Source of the DNA: Gemmatimonadota bacterium
GTDB taxonomy: Bacteria; Gemmatimonadota; Gemmatimonadetes; Gemmatimonadales; GWC2-71-9
Direction: 5' to 3'
NCBI GenBank assembly: GCA_003223415.1
Contig: QHUY01000047.1
Coordinates: forward strand, 1 to 55,203
DNA length: 55,203 bases
Shown: piece by piece, positions 41,083-50,464 of the stretch
How positions within the stretch are numbered: position 1 is the stretch's first letter
Layout of the letters: each line of letters opens with the position of its first letter
Notes under the pieces: model-generated
What the model was told of the DNA's origin: nothing
What the model saw: only the letters and a program-made list of their open reading frames with translations
Database searches by the model: none
Program-made: the position numbers and the translations under genes

Positions 41083-41949
41083 ATGGCACGCATGGCCTGG
41101 TTCAAGAAAGAACGCAAGCCGCGCACGTCCGAACGAGTCAAGCTGGAGATCCCAGCGGATGCCTGGGAGAAGTGCGACGAGTGCGGGCACATCGATATCA
41201 AGGAGCGGTTCGTTCGCGCGCTCAATGTCTGCCCCAACTGCGGTCACCACCGGCGCATCTCGGCCCAAGAGTACATCGACTTCTTGGTGGATGAGGGCTC
41301 CTGGCATGAGTTGGACGCCGGCCTCAAGTCGGTGGACCCGCTCAAGTTCGAGAGCTACCCCGAGCGCCTCAAGCTCGCGGTAAAGAAAGCCGGCCCGCTG
41401 GAGGCCATCCGCACCGGCTACGCCCGGCTCCACGGCATGCCGGTGGACCTGGGGGTCATGGATTTCAATTTCATGGGCGGCTCGATGGGGTCGGTGGTGG
41501 GTGAGAAGATCGCCCGGCTGGCGCGCCGCTCGATCGACAAGCGCATCCCCCTGATCATCGTCTCGGCCTCGGGCGGGGCGCGGATGCAGGAAGGGGTCCT
41601 CTCCCTGATGCAGATGGCCAAGACCTCCGGCGTCCTGGCCGAGCAGGCATTCTGGGGAATCCCCTTCGTCTCGATCCTGACCAACCCGACCACCGGGGGC
41701 GTGTCCGCCTCCTACGCTATGCAGGGAGACGTGATCCTGGCCGAGCCGGGGGCGGTGATCGGCTTCGCGGGGCCGCGGGTGATCAAACAGACCATCGGCC
41801 AGGATCTGCCGGCGGGGTTCCAGACCGCCGAGTTCCTGCTCGAGCACGGCATGGTGGACGCGGTCGTGCCCCGCAGTGAGCTCCGGGACACGACGGCCCA
41901 GCTGCTGCGTCACATGGCCGGCCGCCGGCCGGCGGAGGCCGCCGACTGA
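41083..41949 (+). CDS. accD: Acetyl-CoA carboxylase carboxyltransferase beta subunit
   Basis: Zinc ribbon CDECG...CPNCGHHRRIS, SASGGARMQEGVLSLMQMAKTS. Confidence 0.95.
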   Translation: MARMAWFKKERKPRTSERVKLEIPADAWEKCDECGHIDIKERFVRALNVCPNCGHHRRISAQEYIDFLVDEGSWHELDAGLKSVDPLKFESYPERLKLAVKKAGPLEAIRTGYARLHGMPVDLGVMDFNFMGGSMGSVVGEKIARLARRSIDKRIPLIIVSASGGARMQEGVLSLMQMAKTSGVLAEQAFWGIPFVSILTNPTTGGVSASYAMQGDVILAEPGAVIGFAGPRVIKQTIGQDLPAGFQTAEFLLEHGMVDAVVPRSELRDTTAQLLRHMAGRRPAEAAD

Positions 41950-41954
41950 ACCGG

Positions 41955-43184
41955 TTGTCCTTCGCGGACGCCTGCCGTTTTCTCTTCTCCCGACAAGCCG
42001 GCCGCATCAAATGGAGCCTCGGACCCACCGCGGCACTGCTCGACGCACTTCACCATCCGGAGCGCCACTTTCCATCCGTCCACGTCGGCGGGACCAACGG
42101 CAAGGGATCTACCTGCGCCTTCATCGCCGCGGAGCTCCAGGGCCGGGGGTTGCGTGTCGGGGTCTATACCTCCCCGCATCTGGTGTCGGTGTGTGAACGG
42201 ATGACGGTGGACGGACGACCGATTTCCCAAGATGCCTTCGCCGAGTGGACCAGCCTGCTCATGCCGCACATCGAACGGACGGAGGCGAGCTTCTTCGAGG
42301 CGACCACCGCGATCGCCTTTGCCGACCTGGCGGCGCGCGGGGTGGACATCGCGGTGATCGAGGTGGGGCTGGGTGGGCGGCTGGACAGCACCAACGTCGT
42401 CACGCCGCTTGCGAGCGCGGTGACCAAGATCGCCCTGGAGCACACGGACTACCTGGGGCACGACCTCCAGGGCATCGCCCGGGAGAAGGCCGGTATCGCC
42501 AAACCAGGGGTGCCGTTCATCACGGGAGAGGGTGACCCAGAGATCCGCGACGTCTTGAGGCACGAAGCGCAGGCGCGGGGAGCGGACCCGATTGTGCTGG
42601 TGGATGTCACCCGAGCCCCGGTACCCGGCACCCTATTGGGGCTCCGGGGACCCCACCAGTGGGCCAACGCCTGGGTGGCGCTGGCCGTCCTCAACGCCCT
42701 GCCGGCCCCGTTCGGGCCCGTCGGCGACGCCATTCCCCCGAGCTTCGCCGCCGCGGACCTCGCCGGGAGGTTCGACGTCCGTGGTGGCGGCCGGTGGATT
42801 TTCGACGTGGCCCACAATCCCGACGGCATCCAGGTTCTGGTCGCGGCGTTGCAGGAGCACCGCCCCCGGCGCCCGCTCCATGCCTTGGTCGGCATCCGCA
42901 ACGACAAGGAGTGGCGCCCCATGCTGGCGCGCCTGCTCCCCGAGGTGGACCGAGTGGTGCTCACCGTGGCACCGACGGTGCCGGGGCACCAGCGCTGGAT
43001 CGAGGAGGAGCTCGGCGGCTGGACCAACGACCGCGTGATCGGTCAACCGGTCGTGTTCGAGCCCGATTTTCTCCGGGCGCTCGAGCTGGTGCAGGAGGGC
43101 GCGGCGACGACGCTGGTGACCGGCTCGTTTCACACTGTCGGCGACGCGCTCGCCGCCTTGCCCGGGTTCGCGCCGGTCGGCTAA
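41955..43184 (+). CDS. folC: Folylpolyglutamate/dihydrofolate synthase
   Basis: HVGGTNGKGSTCAFIAAEL, YTSPHLVSVCERM, GLGGRLDSTNVV; TTG start inferred. Confidence 0.93.
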   Translation: MSFADACRFLFSRQAGRIKWSLGPTAALLDALHHPERHFPSVHVGGTNGKGSTCAFIAAELQGRGLRVGVYTSPHLVSVCERMTVDGRPISQDAFAEWTSLLMPHIERTEASFFEATTAIAFADLAARGVDIAVIEVGLGGRLDSTNVVTPLASAVTKIALEHTDYLGHDLQGIAREKAGIAKPGVPFITGEGDPEIRDVLRHEAQARGADPIVLVDVTRAPVPGTLLGLRGPHQWANAWVALAVLNALPAPFGPVGDAIPPSFAAADLAGRFDVRGGGRWIFDVAHNPDGIQVLVAALQEHRPRRPLHALVGIRNDKEWRPMLARLLPEVDRVVLTVAPTVPGHQRWIEEELGGWTNDRVIGQPVVFEPDFLRALELVQEGAATTLVTGSFHTVGDALAALPGFAPVG

Positions 43185-43193
43185 ATTGTTGCG

Positions 43194-44462
43194 ATGCAAG
43201 GACAAGCCTTACCCGGTTTTCGCGATTCCTATCCTGAAGAACTCGCTCTCCGCAACTACATCTTCACCACCTGGCGCGACGTGGCGCGGCGCTACGGCTT
43301 TCAGGAGTACGACGGCCCCCCGCTCGAGCCCCTGGAGCTGTACGTGGAGAAGAGCGGCGAGGAGCTCGTGCAGCAGTTGTACACCTTCGAGGACAGGGGC
43401 GGGCGTAAGGTCGCGCTGCGGCCCGAGATGACGCCCACCCTGGCCCGGATGGTAGGGGCGCGGGCCCAGGCGCTCAAGAAGCCTATTCGCTGGTTCTCCA
43501 TCCCGCAGCTGTTCCGTTACGAGCGGCAACAACGGGGCCGGCTGAAGGAGCATTTCCAGCTCAACATGGACATCATCGGGGAGCCTGGCCCGGCCGCCGA
43601 CGCTGAAGTCATGGCGGCCGCCCTGGACACCCTGCGGGCCTTCGACTTGGGGCCGAGCGACGTACGGCTGCGGGTGTCGGATCGGAGGATCGTGGCCGCA
43701 CATCTGGCCGCGAGGTACCAGGTGAGTGGGACCGAGCTGCCGGGCGTGCTGGCAGGACTCGACAAATGGGACCGGAATCCGGCGGAGACCGACGCGATTC
43801 TGCGGAAGGTGCTCGGGAACGACACGCGCGTGGGACCGATTCTCGGGTTCATGTCTGGCCTTCGGGAGCAGGCGGACGCTCTCCAGAGACTTCCGGTCGC
43901 CGAGCCGTTGAATGAGTGTTGCTCGCGGCTCGAAGCCATGGGTCTGAGGCAGTTCGTGGAAGTTGACTTCCGCATCGTCCGCGGCCTGGCTTATTACACG
44001 GGCGTCGTGTTCGAATTGTTTGACGCAGGAAACTCGCTGCGGGCGATCTGCGGGGGGGGACGCTACGACGATCTCCTCAAAGAGATCTCCGGCATCGATC
44101 TCCCCTGCGTCGGCTTCGGAATGGGAGACGTCGTCCTCGGCGAGCTCCTTAGGGAGCACGGGAAGCAGCCCGAGGCGCCGACGCAGCTCGACGCCTTTTT
44201 AGTAGCCGTCGGCGGAGAGGACGTCGATCCGGTGTTGAAGCTCGCCTCGCAGCTGCGGGGCGGTGGGCTGGCGGTGGAGTATGCGCTGCGGAACCAGCCG
44301 ATCCGCAAGCAGCTCGAGCTGGCCGCGGCCCGCGGGGCGCCGCGGGCCGTCATCATCGGCCCTGACGAGCGCAAGGCGAAGGTCGCGATCGTCCGCGACC
44401 TGAAGACGGGGCGGCAGCGCAAGGTGTCACTGGCGAAGGTGCGGAAGGGAATCTTCAGGTAA
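43194..44462 (+). CDS. hisS: Histidyl-tRNA synthetase
   Basis: LRPEMTPTLARMV, LFRYERQQRGRLKEHFQLNMDIIG, GLAYYTGVVFE, CGGGRYDDLL. Confidence 0.93.
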   Translation: MQGQALPGFRDSYPEELALRNYIFTTWRDVARRYGFQEYDGPPLEPLELYVEKSGEELVQQLYTFEDRGGRKVALRPEMTPTLARMVGARAQALKKPIRWFSIPQLFRYERQQRGRLKEHFQLNMDIIGEPGPAADAEVMAAALDTLRAFDLGPSDVRLRVSDRRIVAAHLAARYQVSGTELPGVLAGLDKWDRNPAETDAILRKVLGNDTRVGPILGFMSGLREQADALQRLPVAEPLNECCSRLEAMGLRQFVEVDFRIVRGLAYYTGVVFELFDAGNSLRAICGGGRYDDLLKEISGIDLPCVGFGMGDVVLGELLREHGKQPEAPTQLDAFLVAVGGEDVDPVLKLASQLRGGGLAVEYALRNQPIRKQLELAAARGAPRAVIIGPDERKAKVAIVRDLKTGRQRKVSLAKVRKGIFR

Positions 44463-45955
44463 TGGCGCAAGCACAACGGATCACCCCACGCGCACAGGAC
44501 TTCAGCGAGTGGTACAACGACGTGATCATGCAGGCCGAGCTGGCCGATTACTCGCCGGTGCGGGGCTGCATGGTCATCCGGCCGCTTGGCTACCGCATCT
44601 GGGAGCTGATGCAGCGCGCGCTGGACGACATGTTCGCGGCGACGGGGCACCGGAACGCCTATTTCCCCGTGTTCATCCCCATGAGCTTCCTGGCCAAGGA
44701 GGCCGAGCACGTCGAGGGGTTCGCGAAGGAAGTCGCGCTGGTGACCCACACGCGGCTCAAGGCCACGGGCAAGACGGGCGCCGGGGCGGTCGCGGTCGAT
44801 CCGTCGTCCGCGTTGGACGAGCCGCTCGTGGTGCGGCCCACGTCCGAGACGATCATCTACGCGATGTTCGCCAAGTGGATCCAGAGCTATCGGGACCTGC
44901 CGCTGCTCCTCAACCAGTGGTGCAACGTGGTCCGCTGGGAGCTGCGCACCCGGCTATTCCTGCGCACGACCGAGTTCCTCTGGCAGGAAGGCCACACCGC
45001 CCATGCCACCGAGGGCGAGGCGGAGGCGGAGGCACGCCTGATCCTCGGCATCTACCGGAATTTCGCCGAAGAGTGGATGGCCATGCCGGTCCTCACCGGC
45101 GTGAAGACCGACAGCGAGAAATTCGCGGGCGCGCTCCGGACCTATGCGATGGAAGCCTTGATGCAGGACAACAAGGGGCTCCAGGCCGGGACGACGCACA
45201 ACCTCGGCCAGAACTTCGCCAAGGCGTTCGAGGTGAAGTACCAGACGGCGGCCGGCGCACTCGAGCATGTGTGGAACACGTCGTGGGGCGTCTCCACTCG
45301 CCTCGTCGGCGGCTTGATCATGACGCACTCGGACGACAACGGGCTGATTGCGCCGCCGAAGCTCGCGCCGGTGCAGGCGGTGATCGTGCCGATCTGGAAG
45401 ACGGATCAAGAAAGGTCCCAGGTGTCAGGTGTCGGGGATCAGGTGAAGGCGGCCCTGAGCAAGGCCGGCATCAGGGTCGAGCTCGATCTGCGCGACAACT
45501 TGAAGCCCGGGGCCAAGTACTTCGAGTGGGAGGCCAAGGGTGTCCCCCTGCGGCTCGAGATCGGGCCGCGCGACGTGGCGGCCGGGCAGGTCGTGGCCGC
45601 CCGGCGCACCGGCGGCAAGAGCCCGATGCGGCTGGAGGGGATCGTCGCGGCGGCACCGGCAGCACTGCAGGAGATCCAAGCGGGCCTGTTCGCAACGGCC
45701 AAGCAGCGCCGTGAGGAGCACTCGCTGCGTGGGGCGACGAAGCAGCAATTCCTCGAATTCATGAAGGGGAGCGGCGGCTTCGCCTACGCGGGCTTCTGCG
45801 GCGGGGGCGAGTGCGAGGCGGCCATCAAGGCCGCGACCGGCGCGACGATCCGCGTGCTGCCCGACCCCGAGTTCCGTTCCCCGGAGGCGCCGAAGACGTG
45901 CCTGTGGTGCGACGAGCCCAGCGTCGCGGAGGCGGTGTGGGCGCAGGCGTACTAG
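44462..45955 (+). CDS. proS: Prolyl-tRNA synthetase, archaeal/eukaryotic-like type
   Basis: RPTSETIIYAMFAKWI, RWELRTRLFLRTTEFLWQEGHTAHAT; Cys-containing C-terminus CGGGECE...CLWC ending in Tyr. Confidence 0.95.
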   Translation: MAQAQRITPRAQDFSEWYNDVIMQAELADYSPVRGCMVIRPLGYRIWELMQRALDDMFAATGHRNAYFPVFIPMSFLAKEAEHVEGFAKEVALVTHTRLKATGKTGAGAVAVDPSSALDEPLVVRPTSETIIYAMFAKWIQSYRDLPLLLNQWCNVVRWELRTRLFLRTTEFLWQEGHTAHATEGEAEAEARLILGIYRNFAEEWMAMPVLTGVKTDSEKFAGALRTYAMEALMQDNKGLQAGTTHNLGQNFAKAFEVKYQTAAGALEHVWNTSWGVSTRLVGGLIMTHSDDNGLIAPPKLAPVQAVIVPIWKTDQERSQVSGVGDQVKAALSKAGIRVELDLRDNLKPGAKYFEWEAKGVPLRLEIGPRDVAAGQVVAARRTGGKSPMRLEGIVAAAPAALQEIQAGLFATAKQRREEHSLRGATKQQFLEFMKGSGGFAYAGFCGGGECEAAIKAATGATIRVLPDPEFRSPEAPKTCLWCDEPSVAEAVWAQAY

Positions 45956-46019
45956 GGCCGTTCCAACGGTAGGAGGCTACGAGGTGATAGCAACGTGCAA
46001 CAGGTTGGAACGGCCCTAG
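45952..46019. repeat. 16-bp perfect inverted repeat spanning proS stop and lysA start
   Basis: CTAGGGCCGTTCCAAC (45952-45967) and GTTGGAACGGCCCTAG (46004-46019). Confidence 0.9.
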
Positions 46020-47266
46020 GGTTCGACCCGGCGCTGCTGCGGGCGATCGCCGAGCGCGTCGGAACCCCGGCCTACGTCTACAGTGTCAACCTGATCCGGG
46101 CCCAGTACCACGCGCTCGACGACGCCCTACAGGGCAGCCGCCATCGCATCTGCTACTCCGTCAAGGCGAACGGGAACCTGGGCGTGCTGCGCGTGCTGCA
46201 GGGGCTGGGCGCGGGCGCAGATATCGTGTCGGTAGGCGAGCTGCGCCGCGTGCTCGCCGCCGATTTCGATCCAGATGCGATCGTCTTCTCGGGCGTCGGC
46301 AAGACGCCCGCGGAGCTGGAAGAAGCTATCCGCGCCCGGGTCGGGTTTCTCAACATTGAATCGACCAGCGAGCTGGATGTAGTGATCGCGGTGGCGCGCG
46401 CGGTGGGAAGGCCCGTGACGGTCGGCATCCGGGTGAACCCCGATGTGGCGACCGAGACGCATCCGTACACCAAGACGGGCGAAAAGACCGCCAAATTCGG
46501 CATCCCGTTCGACGAGGTCGTTCCCGTCGCCGCGCGCATCGCCGCGGAGCCGCTGCTGCGGCTGCGCGCGCTGGCCATGCACCTCGGCTCCCAGATCACG
46601 GACGTGCAGCCCTACCATCGTGGCACAGTGAAGCTGCTTGAGCTCGTGACCGCGATCCGCGCCTCGGGGATCGACACGCTCGAGGCGCTCGACGTGGGCG
46701 GCGGGCTCGGGGTACGCTACCACAACGAGAAGGCCCCGAGTCCCGCGGCCTTCGCCGCCGCGGTGATGCCGGCGGTGAACGCGGCGGGGCTCGGGTTGCT
46801 GTGCGAGCCGGGCCGCTACCTCGTCGCCAACGCGGGGGTGCTGCTCACTCGGGTGCTCTACCGCAAGCACGCCGGGGGCAAGGAATTCGTGATCGTGGAT
46901 GCCGGCATGACGGATTTCGTGCGCCCGAGTCATTACAACGCGCACCACGAGATCATTCCCCTCACCGACGGCGGAAGAGGAGGCGACCGGCCCGAAGAGG
47001 TCGTGAGCGTGGTGGGCCCGATCTGCGAATCGGGAGATTTCCTCGCGCTCGATCGGAAACTGCCCGAGGTGCGACCGGGCGAATACCTGGCCGTCATGGG
47101 CACGGGGGCCTACGGCTTCGTTATGAGCTCGACCTACAACGCCCGGCCCCGCCCCCCGGAGGTGGTGGTAGAGGGGGACCGCTACTACGTGGCGCGTCAG
47201 CGCGAGACCCTGGACGATCTGCTGCGCGGCGAAATCGCCGCGCCCACGACCTGGTACCGGGCATGA
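45995..47266 (+). CDS. lysA: Diaminopimelate decarboxylase
   Basis: [66 protein letters not shown]; start may lie downstream of the GTG at 45995. Confidence 0.94.
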   Translation: MQQVGTALGFDPALLRAIAERVGTPAYVYSVNLIRAQYHALDDALQGSRHRICYSVKANGNLGVLRVLQGLGAGADIVSVGELRRVLAADFDPDAIVFSGVGKTPAELEEAIRARVGFLNIESTSELDVVIAVARAVGRPVTVGIRVNPDVATETHPYTKTGEKTAKFGIPFDEVVPVAARIAAEPLLRLRALAMHLGSQITDVQPYHRGTVKLLELVTAIRASGIDTLEALDVGGGLGVRYHNEKAPSPAAFAAAVMPAVNAAGLGLLCEPGRYLVANAGVLLTRVLYRKHAGGKEFVIVDAGMTDFVRPSHYNAHHEIIPLTDGGRGGDRPEEVVSVVGPICESGDFLALDRKLPEVRPGEYLAVMGTGAYGFVMSSTYNARPRPPEVVVEGDRYYVARQRETLDDLLRGEIAAPTTWYRA

Positions 47267-48810
47267 ACCGGGTCCTGATCCTGGATTACGGCTCCCAATT
47301 CACCCAGCTCATCGCGCGGCGGGTGCGTGAGGCGCACGTCTACTGCGAGATCCATCCGCCCAGCCGGGACCTGGCCTGGATCGAGCAATTCGCCGCCAAG
47401 GGCATCATCCTCTCGGGGGGGCCGAGCTCGGTGTTCGATCCGGGCGCGCCGACCGCCGACCCGAAACTGCTCGACCTCGGCGTCCCGGTGCTCGGGATCT
47501 GCTACGGCATGCAGCTCATCGCCCATCTGTCGGGCGCCACGGTCCGCCCCTCCAGCGAACGGGAGTACGGGCGGGCCGAGATCGCGGTGCGCGAGGGCAC
47601 CGGGCTGTTCGCCGGCTTCGAGCCGCAGGGGAGCATGACGGTGTGGGCGAGCCACAGCGACAGGCTGGACTCGCCCCCGCCGGGGTTCCGCGTCACCGCG
47701 TCGAGCGTCAACGCCCCGATCGCGGCGATGCAGCATGAGGCAAAGCCCATCTTCGGCGTGCTGTTCCACCCCGAAGTGGCCCATACGCCGCGGGGCGGGG
47801 AGATCATCCATAACTTCCTGTTCGAGATCTGCGGCTGCACGCCCGATTGGACGCCGGGCCACTACATCGCACAGGAAGTGAAGAAGATCCGCGAGCTCGT
47901 CGGCCCGACGCGACGCGCGATCTGCGGCCTGTCGGGCGGCGTGGACAGCACCGTGGCGGCGGTCCTGGTGCACCGTGCCATCGACGAGCGGCTGAGCTGC
48001 ATCTTCGTGGACCACGGCCTGTTGCGGCGCAATGAACGGGAGCAGGTGGAGCACACGTTCCGCGCCCACCTCGGCATCGACCTGCGTGCCGTGGACGCGG
48101 GCGCGCGGTTCCTGCGCGACCTGGAGGGCGTCGCCGACCCGGAAGAGAAGCGGCGCCGCATCGGACACGCGTTCATCGACGTGTTCGAGGAAGCGGCCCG
48201 CCACGTGACCGGGGACGTGGGTTTTCTAGTGCAGGGAACGCTGTACCCCGACGTCATCGAGTCGACATCGGTCAAGGGCGGTCCCTCGGTGACGATCAAG
48301 ACGCACCACAACGTCGGCGGCCTGCCGCCGAACCTGCCGTGGAGGCTGATCGAGCCGCTGCGCGAGCTGTTCAAGGACGAGGTGCGCCAAGTGGGCCGCG
48401 AGCTCGGGCTCCCCGAGGAGATCGTGGGCCGGCACCCGTTCCCGGGACCGGGCCTGGCAATCCGGGTCATCGGGGCCGTGAACGAGGAGCGACTGGACGT
48501 GCTGCGGCGCGTGGATGCGATCTACCTCGAGGAGATCCGCGCGGCGGGGTTGTACGATCGGATCTGGCAGGCGTTCGCGGTGCTGCTCCCCATCAAGTCC
48601 GTCGGCGTGATGGGGGACGGTCGCACCTACGACCACGTGGTGGCATTGCGCGCCGTGACCAGCCGGGACGGGATGACCGCCGACTGGTTCCCCTTCCCGG
48701 CCGAGGTGCTGGCTCGGATCAGCAACCGCATCATCAACGAGGTGCGCGGCGTCAACCGGGTGACCTACGACGTCAGCTCGAAGCCGCCGGCCACCATCGA
48801 GTGGGAGTAA
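47263..48810 (+). CDS. guaA: GMP synthase (glutamine-hydrolysing)
   Basis: [60 protein letters not shown]. Confidence 0.97.
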   Translation: MNRVLILDYGSQFTQLIARRVREAHVYCEIHPPSRDLAWIEQFAAKGIILSGGPSSVFDPGAPTADPKLLDLGVPVLGICYGMQLIAHLSGATVRPSSEREYGRAEIAVREGTGLFAGFEPQGSMTVWASHSDRLDSPPPGFRVTASSVNAPIAAMQHEAKPIFGVLFHPEVAHTPRGGEIIHNFLFEICGCTPDWTPGHYIAQEVKKIRELVGPTRRAICGLSGGVDSTVAAVLVHRAIDERLSCIFVDHGLLRRNEREQVEHTFRAHLGIDLRAVDAGARFLRDLEGVADPEEKRRRIGHAFIDVFEEAARHVTGDVGFLVQGTLYPDVIESTSVKGGPSVTIKTHHNVGGLPPNLPWRLIEPLRELFKDEVRQVGRELGLPEEIVGRHPFPGPGLAIRVIGAVNEERLDVLRRVDAIYLEEIRAAGLYDRIWQAFAVLLPIKSVGVMGDGRTYDHVVALRAVTSRDGMTADWFPFPAEVLARISNRIINEVRGVNRVTYDVSSKPPATIEWE

Positions 48811-48936
48811 CCGGGTCCGAAGCCGGTGCTGCGTCCGGCGAGCGGATTGCACAATGCGAGACTGGCGGGGCGGCGGAGTGTGCCCATGATGGAGCTAAGT
48901 GTCTGCAGCACAAGATATAAGCGAAAGTTACTGAGG

Positions 48937-48952
48937 CGGCATAGCGCTTGCT
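48937..48952 (+). promoter_or_regulatory. Candidate sigma-54 promoter upstream of first pilin
   Basis: cGGcatagcgcttGCt: GG-N10-GC, resembling TGGCAY-N5-TTGCW; about 60 bp before ATG. Confidence 0.5.
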
Positions 48953-49010
48953 GTTGAAGGGCGTGGGAAGGTCTCCGCCACAACGTGTTCCTTTTTATGG
49001 AGAGTGACTG

Positions 49011-49379
49011 ATGAACCGCAAGGGCTTTACGCTGATCGAGCTGTTGATCGTGGTGGTGATCATCGGCATTCTCGCCGCCATCGCGATCCCGAAGTTCGCC
49101 AACACGAAGGAAAAGGCCTACCTGGCGTCGATGAAGGCCGACCTCCGGAACCTGGTGACGGCCGAAGAGGCCTACTTCGCCGATTCGGTGAAGTACACCA
49201 CGGCGCTGGGCACGGCGTACAACACGACCCAGGGCGTGGTTGGGCCGACGATCGCCACGACGGCCGACGGCTGGACGGCGTGGGTGGGTCACAACGTGAC
49301 GACCAAGACCTGCGCGATTTACGTCGGGTCAACCGCCAAGGCTCCCGCGACCAAGGAAGGCGCGCCAGCCTGTCAGTAA
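49011..49379 (+). CDS. Type IV pilin (major pilin-like), copy 1
   Basis: MNRKGFTLIELLIVVVIIGILAAIAIPKFANTKEKAY; C-terminal Cys pair. Confidence 0.93.
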   Translation: MNRKGFTLIELLIVVVIIGILAAIAIPKFANTKEKAYLASMKADLRNLVTAEEAYFADSVKYTTALGTAYNTTQGVVGPTIATTADGWTAWVGHNVTTKTCAIYVGSTAKAPATKEGAPACQ

Positions 49380-49399
49380 ACACCGGCCTGTAGGTCAAC

Positions 49400-49436
49400 C
49401 GAGGCGGCAGGAGCGATCCTGCCGCTCTCGGTTTGA
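49400..49436 (+). terminator. Hairpin between the two pilin genes
   Basis: accgaggcggcagga-gcga-tcctgccgctctcggttt imperfect stem ending in TTT. Confidence 0.6.
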
Positions 49437-49480
49437 CAGTCTCAGTATGGGAGCTTGATGACCCGTTCGCTGGAGGTTTC

Positions 49481-49849
49481 ATGAACCGCAAGGGCTTTAC
49501 ACTGATCGAGCTCTTGATCGTGGTGGTGATCATCGGCATTCTCGCCGCCATCGCGATCCCGAAGTTCGCCAACACGAAGGAAAAGGCCTACCTGGCGTCG
49601 ATGAAGGCCGACCTCCGGAACCTGGTGACGGCCGAAGAGGCCTACTTCGCCGACTCGGTGAAGTACACTACCGCGCTGGGCACGATGTACAACACGACCC
49701 AGGGCGTGGTTGGGCCGACGATCGCCACGACGGCCGATGGCTGGACGGCGTGGGTGAGTCACAACGTGACGACCAAGACCTGCGCTATCTATGTCGGGTC
49801 GACGGCGCTGCTGCCGGCCAGCAAGGAAGGCGCGCCAGCCTGCCAATGA
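49481..49849 (+). CDS. Type IV pilin, copy 2
   Basis: Near-identical to copy 1 over the whole length; differs mainly at C-terminus. Confidence 0.93.
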   Translation: MNRKGFTLIELLIVVVIIGILAAIAIPKFANTKEKAYLASMKADLRNLVTAEEAYFADSVKYTTALGTMYNTTQGVVGPTIATTADGWTAWVSHNVTTKTCAIYVGSTALLPASKEGAPACQ

Positions 49850-49855
49850 TCGGCT

Positions 49856-49879
49856 AGACGCACGGACGCACAGACACAA
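49856..49879. repeat. 8-bp-period array agacgcac ggacgcac agacacaa
   Basis: Same unit family as the array after rpsA. Confidence 0.7.
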
Positions 49880-49939
49880 AAGCTTTGGTTTTGCAGGAAA
49901 CGACGAGACGGCGTGTTGTTTCGCATCGAAACGTCGAGG

Positions 49940-49973
49940 GAGCGGCGAGGGAGACCCCGCCGCTCTATTTTTT
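49940..49973 (+). terminator. Rho-independent terminator after pilins
   Basis: GAGCGGCG ... CGCCGCTC perfect stem then TATTTTTT. Confidence 0.8.
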
Positions 49974-50005
49974 GGCGGCAGGCTCCGTGCCCAGGAGGAT
50001 GCAGG

Positions 50006-50464
50006 ATGACGGTGCAGCGCCGTCGTGCCGGGACTGTGTCGAAAGAGGTGTACGAAACCCAAGCAGCGTTTCGGTACGCGCTGCGACAGTTTCTGCGCTT
50101 CAGCGAGACGGCGGCGCGTGGCGTCGGACTCACCCCCCAGCAGTACCAGGGGCTCCTCGCCATCCAGGGCTTCCCGGGGCGCGATCGGGTGCGGGTGGGG
50201 GAGCTGGCGGAGCGCCTCCAGATTCACCCCCACAGCGCGGTGGGGCTCGCCGATCGGGGGCTGGCAGTACGGGCGCGGTCCAACGCGGATCGGCGCCACG
50301 TTTTCATCCGCCTCACGGCGCGGGGGATCCGCGTCCTCGAACGGGTGAGCGCTGCGAACCGCCGCGAGCTGCGCCGCCTGCGGCCCCAGTTGACGGGGCT
50401 GCTCGGTCGGATGATGCGGCTGGAGGGCCGCGGTTCGCCTACAGCGTCTTCAAGAACGCGATGA
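50006..50464 (+). CDS. MarR family transcriptional regulator
   Basis: LTPQQYQGLLAIQGFPGRDRVRVGELAERLQIHPHSAVGLADR...NADRRHVFIRLTARGIRVLERV. Confidence 0.8.
   Translation: MTVQRRRAGTVSKEVYETQAAFRYALRQFLRFSETAARGVGLTPQQYQGLLAIQGFPGRDRVRVGELAERLQIHPHSAVGLADRGLAVRARSNADRRHVFIRLTARGIRVLERVSAANRRELRRLRPQLTGLLGRMMRLEGRGSPTASSRTR

Noticed and set aside
44052-44059. G8 run in hisS as another homopolymer anomaly
   Set aside because: It encodes the conserved CGGGRYDD motif and is explained by normal Gly codons.
44462-45955. Archaeal-like ProRS as a novel finding
   Set aside because: This ProRS type is known from several bacterial lineages; noted only in the feature table.
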